64,000 bases of DNA from Streptomyces chartreusis NRRL 3882 (GTDB lineage Bacteria; Actinomycetota; Actinomycetes; Streptomycetales; Streptomycetaceae). Below, one piece after another: positions 44,865 to 53,721 of the stretch. Every line of letters starts with the position of its first letter. Within the stretch, counting starts at the first letter, position 1. Under the pieces are notes generated by a model, which ran no database searches, was not told the DNA's origin, and was given only the letters and a program-made list of their open reading frames with translations. The stretch covers positions 4,294,501 to 4,358,500 of the forward strand of contig NZ_LT963352.1 of assembly GCF_900236475.1 (NCBI RefSeq). Direction: 5' to 3'. A program made the position numbers and the translations under genes.

Positions 44865-46304
44865 ATGACGTACCCGGCGTACGAACCCGGTCCGCCGCTG
44901 CCGCCGGAGCCCTCCGAGCCGCCGCGGCCCCCGGCCCCTGCCGACCCGTGGGCGGTGGCCCTCGGCAACGCCGCACTGCTCGGCATCGGCTATCTGCTGC
45001 TGCGTCAGTGGCGCCTGGCCGCGATCGCCCTGCTGGGCACGGCCGTGCTCCTCGACCTCACCGCCTCCACCGCCGAGACCTGGTACGAGGTCCTGCTGCT
45101 CCTGTGGTGGGCGGCCGGTGTCGCACACGGCTGGTTCCTGGCCCGTCGCCGCCCGGAGCAGGCCGTACGACGGGGGCAGCGCGCGGGGACGCTCGCCCTC
45201 GCGCTCGCGGTGGTGCTGACCGCCGTACTGCTCCGCGTCGACGCGTACGGCATCGAGAGCCGTGTGACCGAGGCCCGCGAGGGCGGCGACTGCGAGGCGG
45301 CCGTCGCCGCGCAGGGCGAGGTGGGGTGGGGTCACCGCCTGGCGGGCGCGCCGGTGGTGGAACCCGGCGACGCGGTGGTGGAGGCGTGCCGCCGGCTGGA
45401 GGGGGCGGCGGCCACCCTGGCCCGCGCCGCGCGCAGGGGCAGCACCGAGGACCTGGGGCGGGGCTTCGGCACGCTCGCCGGCGTCCTGAACGAGCCCGGC
45501 AACGAGCAGACCGTCAGGACGGTCCTGGACACCTTCCTCGACGGCCTGCCCACCGACGACTCCTGCGACACCGCCGCCCTCACCGCCTGGCTCCGCGACC
45601 GCGGCCCCACCCGAGACGTCCTGGACCGCTCCGCCGGTACGGCGGCACGCACGGAACCCGCCGCCCTCGTGGACTGCGGCGACCACCTGATGACCGAGGA
45701 CGCCTGGCAGCAGGCGCGGACCCACTACCAGCGGCTCCTCGACACGTACCCGGACGACGCCCGCGCGGACGAGGCCCGCGACGGCGTGCGCGAGGCCACC
45801 CTCGCCATCGAACTGGACCATGTGCGCGGCCTGGTCGAGAACACGTACGGCGCCGACTCCGGCTACTGCTCCAGGCCCGCGAGGTACAGCGGAGCCCCGC
45901 CGTACCGCAAGGGCACCAACCGCGCCCTGTTCCTCGGCGACTCCGAGTACACCGACAAGCTCCCCGGCTCCTGGCGCACCGGCGACCCGGCCAGGGCCGC
46001 GCTCGTGGTCTGCGCGGGCGCGGCGGAGAACGGAGCCGCCGTGGAGACCTGCGCCTACGAGAACGACACGTCCCGGTACCTGCCCCACCAAGTGACCTTC
46101 CACAAGGTGAAGATCCCCCTGAAGGTCTACGAACTGCGCACCGGCAAGCGCCTCGACCCGCGCTCGGTCCAGATCGACGGCGCAAGCTGCCCGAGCGTCC
46201 TGCGCTACGAGTACTACCTGCACGACTTCGGGCCCGGCGACCAGTTCGTCTCCACGACCAAGTCCGGCGTACGGGACGCCTTCCGCCCGGTCGTCCGACG
46301 GTGA
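44865..46304 (+). CDS. Membrane protein with a large extracytoplasmic helical domain
   Basis: A 479-residue protein. A Pro-rich N-terminus (PGPPLPPEPSEPPRPPAP) is followed by four hydrophobic helices (about 31-46, 47-64, 71-91 and 107-126). The remaining 350 residues look soluble: a helical part with a TPR-like unit (AWQQARTHYQRLLDTYPDD) and a C-terminal Cys-containing domain (VCAGAAENG, CAYENDT, SCPSVLRYEYY). ATG 44865 gives the first conserved segment; an upstream in-frame stretch lacks a good ribosome-binding site. It is divergent from the nSTAND gene and probably works with it, by position only. Confidence 0.72.
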   Translation: MTYPAYEPGPPLPPEPSEPPRPPAPADPWAVALGNAALLGIGYLLLRQWRLAAIALLGTAVLLDLTASTAETWYEVLLLLWWAAGVAHGWFLARRRPEQAVRRGQRAGTLALALAVVLTAVLLRVDAYGIESRVTEAREGGDCEAAVAAQGEVGWGHRLAGAPVVEPGDAVVEACRRLEGAAATLARAARRGSTEDLGRGFGTLAGVLNEPGNEQTVRTVLDTFLDGLPTDDSCDTAALTAWLRDRGPTRDVLDRSAGTAARTEPAALVDCGDHLMTEDAWQQARTHYQRLLDTYPDDARADEARDGVREATLAIELDHVRGLVENTYGADSGYCSRPARYSGAPPYRKGTNRALFLGDSEYTDKLPGSWRTGDPARAALVVCAGAAENGAAVETCAYENDTSRYLPHQVTFHKVKIPLKVYELRTGKRLDPRSVQIDGASCPSVLRYEYYLHDFGPGDQFVSTTKSGVRDAFRPVVRR

Positions 46305-46308
46305 CCTT

Positions 46309-46328
46309 CGGGCCCCCGGCCGGGCCCG
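46309..46328. terminator. Bidirectional hairpin between convergent genes
   Basis: CGGGCCC (46309-46315) and GGGCCCG (46322-46328) with a CCGGCC loop fill nearly all of the 24-base gap between two convergent stop codons. Confidence 0.6.
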
Positions 46329-48710
46329 TCAATCCCGGCGCATCCGCCGCAGCGCGGCCCGGGCCGGGACAACCGTGGCCGCCGTGGCGAGCAGCAGACA
46401 GCCGGCCACCACGGCCGCGACCCAGGGCCAGGCCACCGACAGCTCGACCGGCAGCCCCAGTTCCCGGCGCAGCCCCCAGGCCGTGCCGACCAGGGCGGGA
46501 GCGGCCACCGCCAGGCCCAGGACGGCGCCCAGGGTGACGACGCAGCACGTCTCGGCCGTGAGGATCAGCAACACCTGGCGCGGTGTCGCACCGGACAGGC
46601 GCAGGACGCGGAGGTCCCGCACCCGGCCCGCGGTCGCCGTCAGCACGGTGGAGGCGACGGAGATCATGGTGTAGCCCGCCGTGATGGTGACGAGGATCAG
46701 CGTGAACAGCCACACCAGCCGGTCCTCCTCGGCGTCGTCCGAGGCCGCGTGGACCGTCACGGGGACTTCCTCCGCGCCGAGTTCCGGGAGGGGCGGCGTG
46801 GGCGTGTCGGTGGTGCGGTAGACGACGTCCGCGAGGGCCGACGGGTCGTGCGCGCGTACCAGCTCACGAGGCAGAAACACCTGGTACGGCATCGAGTCGT
46901 CCAGCACGGCGGCCACGCGCAGGTGCCGGGTGCGGCCGTCCTCGAAGGTGAGGGCGGCGGTACGGCCCTCCCGCCAGCCGTGCGCGGCGGCCACGGCGGC
47001 GGTGACGACGACGGTGTTCCCGCGGGGTGCCCGCGCCCGGTACGTCTGCTCGAACCCGGGCGTCACCCCGGCCGCCGACAGGGCCGCCCCGCCCTCGCCG
47101 CCGTAGACCGTCGTCGACAGCAGCGCCGTGCCCTCGACCCGGTCGGCCACAGCGTCCGACAGGCCCGGTGTGCCCCGGGGCACGACGGCCGCCTCGGCCC
47201 GTACGGCTGCGGCCTGCCGGGTCGTGTCGGCGCTCTGGGTGGTCTGCACGGCACTGGTGATCAGTACGGCGAAGGCGACGGTCGCCAGCACCGGGGCGAT
47301 CGTGGCGGAGGTGCGGCGCACCGAGGTGATCATGTTCTCGCGTACGAGCACGGCCGTGGCACCGGGGCGCCTGGCGAGCGGCCGGGCCAACGCCCCGATC
47401 ACGGGCCGGGTCAGCACCGGCAGCAGGAGGGTGAATCCGGCCGTCAGGCCCATGGCCGCGCTCAGCACCATCAGCACCATGGCGTCCGCCCCCACGAAGG
47501 CCGTACCCGCCGAGCAGGCAGCGCCCAGGGCCGTCGCCACCAGCCCCGTGACCCCCCGGCGGCGGGTCATCGGCCGGCTGTCCACCACGGCCTCCCGCAT
47601 CGCCTCCAGCGGCTTCACCCGGGAGGCCCGACGCGCCGCGGCACCCGCTCCGGCGAGTGCCACGGCCACGCCCAGGGCCCAGGCGGCGGCCGGTACCCAC
47701 CACCGGATGCTCACCTCGAAGCCGGCCGGCTGGAAGCCCGCGTCGATCAGCACCCCGGTCATCGCGGGCGCCAGCGCGACTCCCGCCACCGCCCCCGCCC
47801 CGGCGCTCACGGCGCCCACCGCCAGAGCCTCCCCGTACACCAGCCGCCGCACCTGCCGCGGTGTCGCGCCGATCGTGCGCAGCAGGCCGAACTCGCGGCG
47901 CCGCTGGGCCACGGTGAACGCGAACGTCGAGGACACGTTGAAGACGGTGACGAAGGCGGAGAGCAGCGCCATGGCGGTGAGCACCTGGCCGCCGATCCAG
48001 CGGGTCATCTCGTCCTGCTTCGGCGCGAGTGCGTCACGGGAGGCACCGGTGAGGACGGCGCCGTCGTCGCCGACGACGTTCCGGGCGGCCTGCGCGACCC
48101 GGGCGGCGTCGGTGCCGGGATCGAGGGCCAGTCCGATGGTCCGTACCCCGCCCGCGAGTTCGGCGGCCCGCCGGTCGGTGACGTAGTAGCCGGGGCCGTC
48201 GATCGTGCCGGACACCGAGAAGCGCCGGGGTCCGCGCGCCGTCAGCACCGTGAGGGACTCGCCCGGCCGGTGCCCGAGGGAGTCGTCCACGACGATCTCG
48301 CCGTCCGCCGTCGGCGGTCTGCCCCCGCTCAGGCCGTACGCGGCGAGCGCCGCGGCCGACCAGGGGTGGCCCTGGCGCTCCCCCGTGCGCTGCTCGCTGC
48401 CGGGGGCTTGCGCGTAGAAGGACCGGTCGGCCACCGCCGCGGCCACCCCCGGCAGCCGGCCGAGCTCCCGCCGCAGTTCCTCGGCGCGCTCCGGCGCCCA
48501 CGGCGGGTTCTCCGTGAACACCCCGGCGGTCGGCGCTCCCGCCGGGCTCCGCACCAGCACCGGCGCCCCAGCGAGCCGTTGTGGCACTCCCGTACCGTCC
48601 GACAGCAGCACCAGCGCGCTCATGGTGACGACCGCGACGCCCAGCGCCACGGCCACGAAGGACCCCAGGAAGGAGGTCCACCGCTCCCTCGCGCTCGCCA
48701 GACTGATCAC
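46329..48710 (-). CDS. ABC transporter permease, FtsX/MacB-like
   Basis: A 793-residue permease with two FtsX-type modules: an N-terminal helix (about 12-35), a large extracellular region (about 40-240), a block of helices (about 250-360), a second module with helices near 400-470, another external loop and the final helices, plus LRTIGATPRQVRRLVYGEAL and LSGATPRQVLLILTAETC as the paired coupling motifs. GTG 48710 overlaps the ATPase stop (GTGA). Such complexes export peptides or lipids or sense antibiotics (LolD/MacB type). The TCS gene pair upstream and divergent suggests regulated export. Confidence 0.93.
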   Translation of the reverse strand: MISLASARERWTSFLGSFVAVALGVAVVTMSALVLLSDGTGVPQRLAGAPVLVRSPAGAPTAGVFTENPPWAPERAEELRRELGRLPGVAAAVADRSFYAQAPGSEQRTGERQGHPWSAAALAAYGLSGGRPPTADGEIVVDDSLGHRPGESLTVLTARGPRRFSVSGTIDGPGYYVTDRRAAELAGGVRTIGLALDPGTDAARVAQAARNVVGDDGAVLTGASRDALAPKQDEMTRWIGGQVLTAMALLSAFVTVFNVSSTFAFTVAQRRREFGLLRTIGATPRQVRRLVYGEALAVGAVSAGAGAVAGVALAPAMTGVLIDAGFQPAGFEVSIRWWVPAAAWALGVAVALAGAGAAARRASRVKPLEAMREAVVDSRPMTRRRGVTGLVATALGAACSAGTAFVGADAMVLMVLSAAMGLTAGFTLLLPVLTRPVIGALARPLARRPGATAVLVRENMITSVRRTSATIAPVLATVAFAVLITSAVQTTQSADTTRQAAAVRAEAAVVPRGTPGLSDAVADRVEGTALLSTTVYGGEGGAALSAAGVTPGFEQTYRARAPRGNTVVVTAAVAAAHGWREGRTAALTFEDGRTRHLRVAAVLDDSMPYQVFLPRELVRAHDPSALADVVYRTTDTPTPPLPELGAEEVPVTVHAASDDAEEDRLVWLFTLILVTITAGYTMISVASTVLTATAGRVRDLRVLRLSGATPRQVLLILTAETCCVVTLGAVLGLAVAAPALVGTAWGLRRELGLPVELSVAWPWVAAVVAGCLLLATAATVVPARAALRRMRRD

Positions 48711-49480
48711 GGCCGCACCACCAGGGCGGCCGTCCGCGCCGCGATCGCCTCGGCGCCCTCGGCACCCGGCAGTTCGTCCACGAGCCGGCCGTCGGCCAGC
48801 AGCAGCACCCGGTCCGCGTACGCCGCGGCGGCCGGGTCGTGCGTGACCATCACGACCGCCTGTCCGCGGCGGTCCACCAGGTCCCGCAGCAGCCGCAGCA
48901 CGACCCGCGAGGCCGTGCTGTCCAGTGCGCCGGTCGGCTCGTCGGCGAAGAGGACGGCGGGCCGGGCGATCATCGCCCGGGCGATCGCGACGCGCTGCTG
49001 CTGGCCACCGGACAGTTCGCCAGGCCGGTGTCCGTGACGGTCCGCGAGTCCGACCGCGGCGAGCGCCGAGTGCACCTCGTCCGCCGAGGGGCGTGACCCG
49101 GCCAGTCTCAGGGGCAGTTCGACGTTCTGCGCGGCGGTCAGAGCCGAGACCAGGTTGAACGCCTGGAAGACGAATCCGATCCGGTCCCGGCGCAGCACCG
49201 TCAGCGCGTCCTCGTCCAGCCCGTCCAGGTCCGTACCGTCGATCAGCACCTCGCCGGCGCTCGGCCGGTCGATGCCCGCCGCACAGTGCAGCAGGGTGGA
49301 CTTGCCGGAGCCGGAGGGGCCCATGACGGCCGTCATCGTCCCGGCGGCGAAGTCCAGAGTGACGTCGTCGAGTGCGGTGACGACGCGGTCGCCTGTGCTG
49401 TAGTGCTTGGTCAGTGACCGGAGCCGGACGGGAAACGAGGCCGAAGTGCCGTGCGGCGTAGTGGTGTTGGTCGTGGTCAT
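48707..49480 (-). CDS. ABC transporter ATP-binding protein, LolD/MacB type
   Basis: A 257-residue ATPase. Walker A is MGPSGSGKSTLLHCAAGID, the Q-loop VFQAFNLVSALTAAQNVELP, the signature LSGGQQQRVAIARAMIARPA, Walker B VLFADEPTGALDS and the His switch MVTHDP. ATG 49480 follows TTGAGGGC. It overlaps the permease gene. It energises the FtsX-like permease, probably by mechanotransmission rather than classical translocation. Confidence 0.96.
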   Translation of the reverse strand: MTTTNTTTPHGTSASFPVRLRSLTKHYSTGDRVVTALDDVTLDFAAGTMTAVMGPSGSGKSTLLHCAAGIDRPSAGEVLIDGTDLDGLDEDALTVLRRDRIGFVFQAFNLVSALTAAQNVELPLRLAGSRPSADEVHSALAAVGLADRHGHRPGELSGGQQQRVAIARAMIARPAVLFADEPTGALDSTASRVVLRLLRDLVDRRGQAVVMVTHDPAAAAYADRVLLLADGRLVDELPGAEGAEAIAARTAALVVRP

Positions 49481-49591
49481 GCCCTCAAGGCAACGACGGT
49501 GACACCGCCCGGCGCATTGCCGCCCGGGCGAGAGCCGATACTCCACCTGGCACTACTGCCTCCGCCCCCCGGCGCCGCTACGGTCGACCGG

Positions 49592-50785
49592 GTGACCACC
49601 CCTCGAACCGTCCTGGAGGCGCTCACCCGCAGCCCGTTGGGGTTCCCGCGCACCGTCTGGCCGTGGCGCGCACTGGGCTATCTCCTGTCCGGCGGGGTGT
49701 TCGCGACCGGTGTCCACCTCGGTGTGGCCGGGCTGTTCACCGCGCCCCTCGGCACGTTCGCCAGGGTGCTCTGCGCGGGAGCGCTGGTGGCCTTCGCCGT
49801 CGCTCTCGCCGGTCCCCTGGAACACCGTCGCCTCGCCCTCGTCGACCGGGGCGATGGTGCCGGTGCCGGTGACGACCGGCAGCGTACGCGGCACCGCCCC
49901 CGCACCGCCGGCTACGGCGCCGTGTCCGTCCTGGCGGTCGGCTGGCTGGACCTGGCCGTGGTCCTGGTCTCGCTCGGCATCCCGGGCTTCCTCCTCCTGA
50001 CGCCCTTCCAGCCCACCGCCATGCCCTGGCAGACCGTGGCGGGCCCGGTCGCGGGCGCGCTGCTGCTGCCCGTGGCCGCGTATCCCATCGGGGCGTGGGC
50101 CGCGGTCCGTGCGGCGGTGGGCCGTGCCGTGCTCCACCCGAAGGACCGCGAACTGGGCGAGGTCGTACGGTCCCGGGCCCGCCTCGTCGACGCCTTCGAG
50201 ACGGAACGCCGCCGCATCGAACGCGACCTGCACGACGGTGCGCAGCAGCGGCTCGTCGCCCTCACCATGAAGCTGGGCTTGGCCGCCCTCGACCTGCCGC
50301 CCGGCAGCGCGGCGGCACAGCAGGTCGGCGAGGCACACGCCCTCGCCAAGGAGGCGCTCACCGAGCTGCGCGAACTGATCCGGGGCATCCATCCGCAGAT
50401 CCTGACGGAACGCGGACTGCCCGCCGCCGCCCGGGACATCGCCGGGCGCTGCCCGGTGCCCACCGACCTCGACCTCGACCTGCCGGGCCGGCTGCCGGCC
50501 GCCGTCGAGCAGACGGCGTACTACGTGACCGCCGAGGCCCTCACCAACATCGCCCGGCACAGCGGTGCCGACCGCTGCCGCGTCACCGCCCGCTGCCACG
50601 ACGGCGTGCTCCGCCTCGACATCGAGGACAACGGCTCAGGCGACGCCGACCCCGCTCGCGGTACGGGCCTCGTCGGCCTCGCCGACCGGATCGCCGCCGC
50701 CGACGGCAGAATGCTCCTGTCCAGCCCGCCCGGCGGACCCACACTGCTGAGAGCGGAGATCCCGTGCGTCGGCCCACCCTCCTGA
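49592..50785 (+). CDS. Sensor histidine kinase (HisKA_3 type)
   Basis: A 397-residue kinase starting at GTG 49592. Four to five hydrophobic helices occupy the first 190 residues (GVFATGVHLGVAGLFTAPLG, VLCAGALVAFAVALAG, YGAVSVLAVGWLDLAVVLV and others). The phospho-acceptor motif is RRRIERDLHDGAQQRLVALT and the ATPase shows EQTAYYVTAEALTNIARHSG, IEDNGSGDA and GTGLVGLADRI. It lies divergent from the ABC ATPase with 111 bases between, and ahead of a LuxR-type regulator; the pair likely controls the ABC genes. Membrane-embedded sensing of cell-envelope stress is plausible. Confidence 0.93.
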   Translation: MTTPRTVLEALTRSPLGFPRTVWPWRALGYLLSGGVFATGVHLGVAGLFTAPLGTFARVLCAGALVAFAVALAGPLEHRRLALVDRGDGAGAGDDRQRTRHRPRTAGYGAVSVLAVGWLDLAVVLVSLGIPGFLLLTPFQPTAMPWQTVAGPVAGALLLPVAAYPIGAWAAVRAAVGRAVLHPKDRELGEVVRSRARLVDAFETERRRIERDLHDGAQQRLVALTMKLGLAALDLPPGSAAAQQVGEAHALAKEALTELRELIRGIHPQILTERGLPAAARDIAGRCPVPTDLDLDLPGRLPAAVEQTAYYVTAEALTNIARHSGADRCRVTARCHDGVLRLDIEDNGSGDADPARGTGLVGLADRIAAADGRMLLSSPPGGPTLLRAEIPCVGPPS

Positions 50786-50798
50786 GAGCGGAGACCTG

Positions 50799-51458
50799 AT
50801 GCGGCAGTCCCTCCGCATAGTGCTCGCGGAAGACGCCGTCCTCCTGCGCGAAGGTCTCGTCCATCTGCTGGAGCGCTTCGGCCACCAGGTGCTCGCCGCG
50901 GTGGGCGACGGCCCGGCCCTGCTCGCCGCCGCCCGGGAACACCGCCCCGACCTGGTGATCACGGACGTCCGTATGCCACCGGGCCAGACGGACGAAGGCC
51001 TGCGCACGGCCCGCCGGCTCCAGGCCGAGCAGCCCTGTCTGGCGGTCCTCGTGCTCAGCCAGTACGTCGAGCAGACCTTCGCCGATGAGCTCCTGGACGA
51101 CCGCCGCACCAGCGTCGGAACGGGCTACCTCCTCAAGGAACGCATCGGCGACGTCGAGGAGTTCGCCGACGCCGTCGCCCGCGTCGCCGCCGGTGCGACG
51201 GTCGTCGATCCGGAAGTGGTACGCCAGCTCCTGGCCCGTCGCCGCGACCCCCTGGACCGGCTCACGCCCCGCGAACGCGAGGTCCTCGCCCTCATGGCCG
51301 AGGGCCGCTCCAACGCGGCGATCGCCCGCCGCCTGGTCGTCACGGACGCGGCCGTCGCCAAGCACATCGCGAGTATCCTCCAGAAACTGGACCTGCCCCC
51401 GTCGGCCCCCGACGACCACCGCCGCGTACTGGCGGTACTGGCCTACCTGCGCGCCTGA
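50799..51458 (+). CDS. NarL/LuxR-type response regulator
   Basis: A 219-residue regulator. The receiver has acidic LAEDAVLLREGL, phospho-acceptor Asp in LVITDVRMPPGQTDEGLRTA and YLLKERIGDVEEF with Lys. The C-terminal helix-turn-helix is RLTPREREVLALMAEGRSNA, then IARRLVVTDAAVAKHIASIL. The MPPGQTDEGL and DDRRTSVGTGY segments mark a common actinobacterial subgroup. ATG 50799 follows GGAGACC, 13 bases after the kinase stop. The last 16 bases overlap the convergent ABA4-like gene. Likely target: the ABC operon. Confidence 0.94.
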   Translation: MRQSLRIVLAEDAVLLREGLVHLLERFGHQVLAAVGDGPALLAAAREHRPDLVITDVRMPPGQTDEGLRTARRLQAEQPCLAVLVLSQYVEQTFADELLDDRRTSVGTGYLLKERIGDVEEFADAVARVAAGATVVDPEVVRQLLARRRDPLDRLTPREREVLALMAEGRSNAAIARRLVVTDAAVAKHIASILQKLDLPPSAPDDHRRVLAVLAYLRA

Positions 51459-51913
51459 CGTCGCACCGGCCCACCGGCCGGGGGCCTCGGCCCTGCCCGC
51501 CGCGCCCGCACCGCACGCAGCCCCAGGAACACCAGCAGCCCGAACGGCGACAGCAGGATCGTGAGAACCAGCAGCGGTCCCATCAGCAGGGCGGGGATCT
51601 CCAGCCGCCGGCCCTCCCGGTACATCCACTGCCCGATCAGCAGATCCCAGGCGATGACCTGCGCCCAGACGGCACCGGCACCGTCCGGGAGGGCTGTCAG
51701 TTCCCGGAAGCTGCCGAGGTCCGGACTGCTGACCGCGGTCCACAGCTCGGGGAACACCGGTATCGCGAGCGCGAGATACACGAAGAGCACGGGCACCACG
51801 GTCAGCGGCGACCCGGCGATGCGAGCGGTCGGTCCCCAGGCCGGCGCGAAGATCATGAGCAGCCAGACGGGTGCGGCCAGGAAGAAGGAGAGCTCGAAGA
51901 GGAATCCGGTCAC
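51443..51913 (-). CDS. ABA4-like membrane protein
   Basis: A 156-residue protein with four hydrophobic helices: FLFELSFFLAAPVWLLMIFA, LTVVPVLFVYLALAIPVF, AVWAQVIAWDLLIGQWMYRE and LLMGPLLVLTILLSPFGLLV. The WDLLIGQW(M)YR motif and P-F-G-L turn match the ABA4-like (DUF4281) family, known from plants for neoxanthin formation; in bacteria the role is unknown. GTG 51913 overlaps the stop of the following membrane gene (GTGA), so the two are one operon. Confidence 0.75.
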   Translation of the reverse strand: MTGFLFELSFFLAAPVWLLMIFAPAWGPTARIAGSPLTVVPVLFVYLALAIPVFPELWTAVSSPDLGSFRELTALPDGAGAVWAQVIAWDLLIGQWMYREGRRLEIPALLMGPLLVLTILLSPFGLLVFLGLRAVRARRAGPRPPAGGPVRRQARR

Positions 51914-52899
51914 AGCACGAGGTCCTTGGAGGCGGGAGCACTTGTCGCGGCCGTCGCCCGGTGTGAAGGAGACGTCCGGCCCGTCCGCAGGGCCCAGTAC
52001 GCCCCGAGGGCGACGGCGACCACCATCAGGCCGGCCGCCCCCAGCGTCGCCCCGTCCGGGCGGACCAGCGGCTGGCCGCGCAACGCCTGCCAGAGGACCA
52101 GCGCGAAGACGGCGGCGTACGCGCCCGAGGCGACCAGCACCAGACGCAGCCGGACCCGCTCGTCGGCGAGGCGGGCGAAGCGCGGTGCGAGGACGGTCAG
52201 CACCATGAGCAGCAGCGGCAGGAGTTGCAGCGCGTGCATGCCGAAGAAGTGCGGGATGCGCAGATCACCGCCGGTCGTGGACCAGCCGGTCAGCGGCATC
52301 GAGGGGCCCCCGTCCGGCACGCCGACGCTGTGCGCGCCGACCACCTTGGAGACACCGCGCTGCTGCCCCGGCGCGGGCTGGGTCATCAGGAAGCCGACAG
52401 CGGCCCCGGCCAGCGCCAGCAGGATCCCGGAGCGCATCGCCCAGGCGGACGCCCGGTCGGCGATCCGGGCCCGGAGCAGCAGCACGGCCACGACGAGCGT
52501 GCCGGCCCACAGGACGACGACCGTGACGGCCATCGCGTTGAACAGCGCCTCGTCGAACGGCGTTTCGTGATTGAAGTGGCTGCGCTTGCCGCGTACCACC
52601 TGCCCGGTGATGATCACCATCTCGACGAGACTCGCCAGCGCGACGACGGTCCCCGCCCACCAGCCCACGCGCCGCCGGTCGGGGAGCAGCGACAGCATCC
52701 AGGCGAGCGAGAGGCAGTACGCCACGAACGACACCGCGAACTTGAACGGCTTGGCCCAGATCGGCGCCCCCACGAGGACGCGGTCGTCGACCAGGACCCC
52801 CACAGCGGACACGACCGCCAAGGCCACCATCGCGGCCGAGAACACCACCAGCGGCCGATGCCAGGACGTACGCAAGACCCCATTGCGTAAGAACTCCAT
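51910..52899 (-). CDS. Eight-helix membrane protein of unknown function
   Basis: About 329 residues. Hydrophobic helices lie near 19-38, 49-70, 80-98, 122-144, 155-172, 215-238, 250-270 and 280-300. A conserved loop KSHFNHETPFDE-like (here RSHFNHETPFDEALFNAMAV) and HFFGMHALQLLPLL contain histidines that could bind heme or a metal. ATG 52899 is preferred; GTG 52905 adds two residues. It forms an operon with the ABA4-like gene and is divergent from a MerR regulator across tandem repeats. Function unknown. Confidence 0.75.
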   Translation of the reverse strand: MEFLRNGVLRTSWHRPLVVFSAAMVALAVVSAVGVLVDDRVLVGAPIWAKPFKFAVSFVAYCLSLAWMLSLLPDRRRVGWWAGTVVALASLVEMVIITGQVVRGKRSHFNHETPFDEALFNAMAVTVVVLWAGTLVVAVLLLRARIADRASAWAMRSGILLALAGAAVGFLMTQPAPGQQRGVSKVVGAHSVGVPDGGPSMPLTGWSTTGGDLRIPHFFGMHALQLLPLLLMVLTVLAPRFARLADERVRLRLVLVASGAYAAVFALVLWQALRGQPLVRPDGATLGAAGLMVVAVALGAYWALRTGRTSPSHRATAATSAPASKDLVL

Positions 52900-52925
52900 G
52901 CCCACCCCTGAGCTAGACGTGAATG

Positions 52926-52963
52926 GATAGCGACACTATCCGCTATCCGATAGCCCCACTATC
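52926..52963. promoter_or_regulatory. Tandem dyad operator between membrane operon and MerR gene
   Basis: GATAG-N5-CTATC occurs twice, at 52926-52940 and 52949-52963, 23 bp apart, with an additional CTATCC between. The A/T-rich, repeated block stands out in G/C-rich surroundings. It can bind two dimers of the divergent MerR regulator and control both directions. Confidence 0.7.
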
Positions 52964-53031
52964 TACCATGGGTGCCGGGTCGGCAAGGGCCGACACCACG
53001 GGCAGGCCGAAATTCGAGGAGTGAACCGGCG

Positions 53032-53688
53032 TTGCGTATCGGGGAGTTGAGCCGGAAGACCGGAGTGCCGGTGCCGACGATCAAGTACTACGTCCGCGAA
53101 GGGCTGCTCCCCGCCGGCGAGCTGACCAGCCGCAACCAGGCGAGCTACGACGAGACGCACGAACGCCGGCTCCGGCTGATCCGCGCCCTGCTCGACGTCG
53201 GCGGCATGAAGGTGGCGGAGATCGCGGACGTACTGAGGGCCGTCGACGACCCGGAGCGTCCGCTCCACAAGGTGCTCGGCGCGGCAGCGGACCGGATGGG
53301 CGGCACGGCCTCCGACCACGACGACGACGCATCGGCCGCCGCCCGCACCGCCGTGGCCGACCTCATCTCCCGACGCGGCTGGCACACCCACGAGTCGAAT
53401 CCCGCCGCCGCCGACCTCTCCAGAGCCCTGGCCACCCTGACCCGGCTGGGCCACGGAACCTTCGCCGGACTCCTCGACACCTACGCCGAAGCCGCCGAGC
53501 AGGTCGCCCAGGCCGACCTCGCCTACGTGGACCGGCGGGTCGCGGTCGAGGACATGGTGGAGGGCGTGGTCATCGGCACCGTCCTGGGCGAGGCGGTGTT
53601 CAGCGCACTGCGCCGCCTGGCCCATGTCGACGCGTCGGCCAGGCTGTACGGGGCGAAGGGGGCTCCCGAGGGCGGCAAAGCCCCTTGA
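53032..53688 (+). CDS. MerR-family transcriptional regulator
   Basis: A 218-residue regulator. The N-terminal winged helix-turn-helix LRIGELSRKTGVPVPTIKYY, then VREGLLPAGELTSRNQASYD, is followed by a dimerisation helix (RRLRLIRALLDVGGMKVAEI) and a 130-residue helical effector domain of a TipAL/other-type with no Cys cluster. TTG 53032 has GAGGAG ten bases before it. It is divergent from the two-gene membrane operon. A MerR-type promoter overlaps its 3' end, ahead of the NTF2-like gene. Confidence 0.87.
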   Translation: MRIGELSRKTGVPVPTIKYYVREGLLPAGELTSRNQASYDETHERRLRLIRALLDVGGMKVAEIADVLRAVDDPERPLHKVLGAAADRMGGTASDHDDDASAAARTAVADLISRRGWHTHESNPAAADLSRALATLTRLGHGTFAGLLDTYAEAAEQVAQADLAYVDRRVAVEDMVEGVVIGTVLGEAVFSALRRLAHVDASARLYGAKGAPEGGKAP

Positions 53689-53715
53689 CCTCAAGTGCCG
53701 TTGAGGTCGAATGAT
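53685..53715 (+). promoter_or_regulatory. MerR-type promoter with 19-bp spacer
   Basis: -35 TTGACC (53685-53690), 19 bases, -10 AATGAT (53710-53715). GACCTCAA (53687-53694) and TTGAGGTC (53701-53708) form a perfect dyad centred in the spacer. This is the classic arrangement for activation by MerR proteins through DNA distortion. It overlaps the end of the MerR gene and lies just upstream of the NTF2-like gene. Confidence 0.7.
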
Positions 53716-53721
53716 CGAGCC

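Noticed and set aside
46749-49037. 762-codon plus-strand frame opposite the ABC permease and ATPase
   Set aside because: His/Gly/Arg-rich shadow of two genes with complete motifs.
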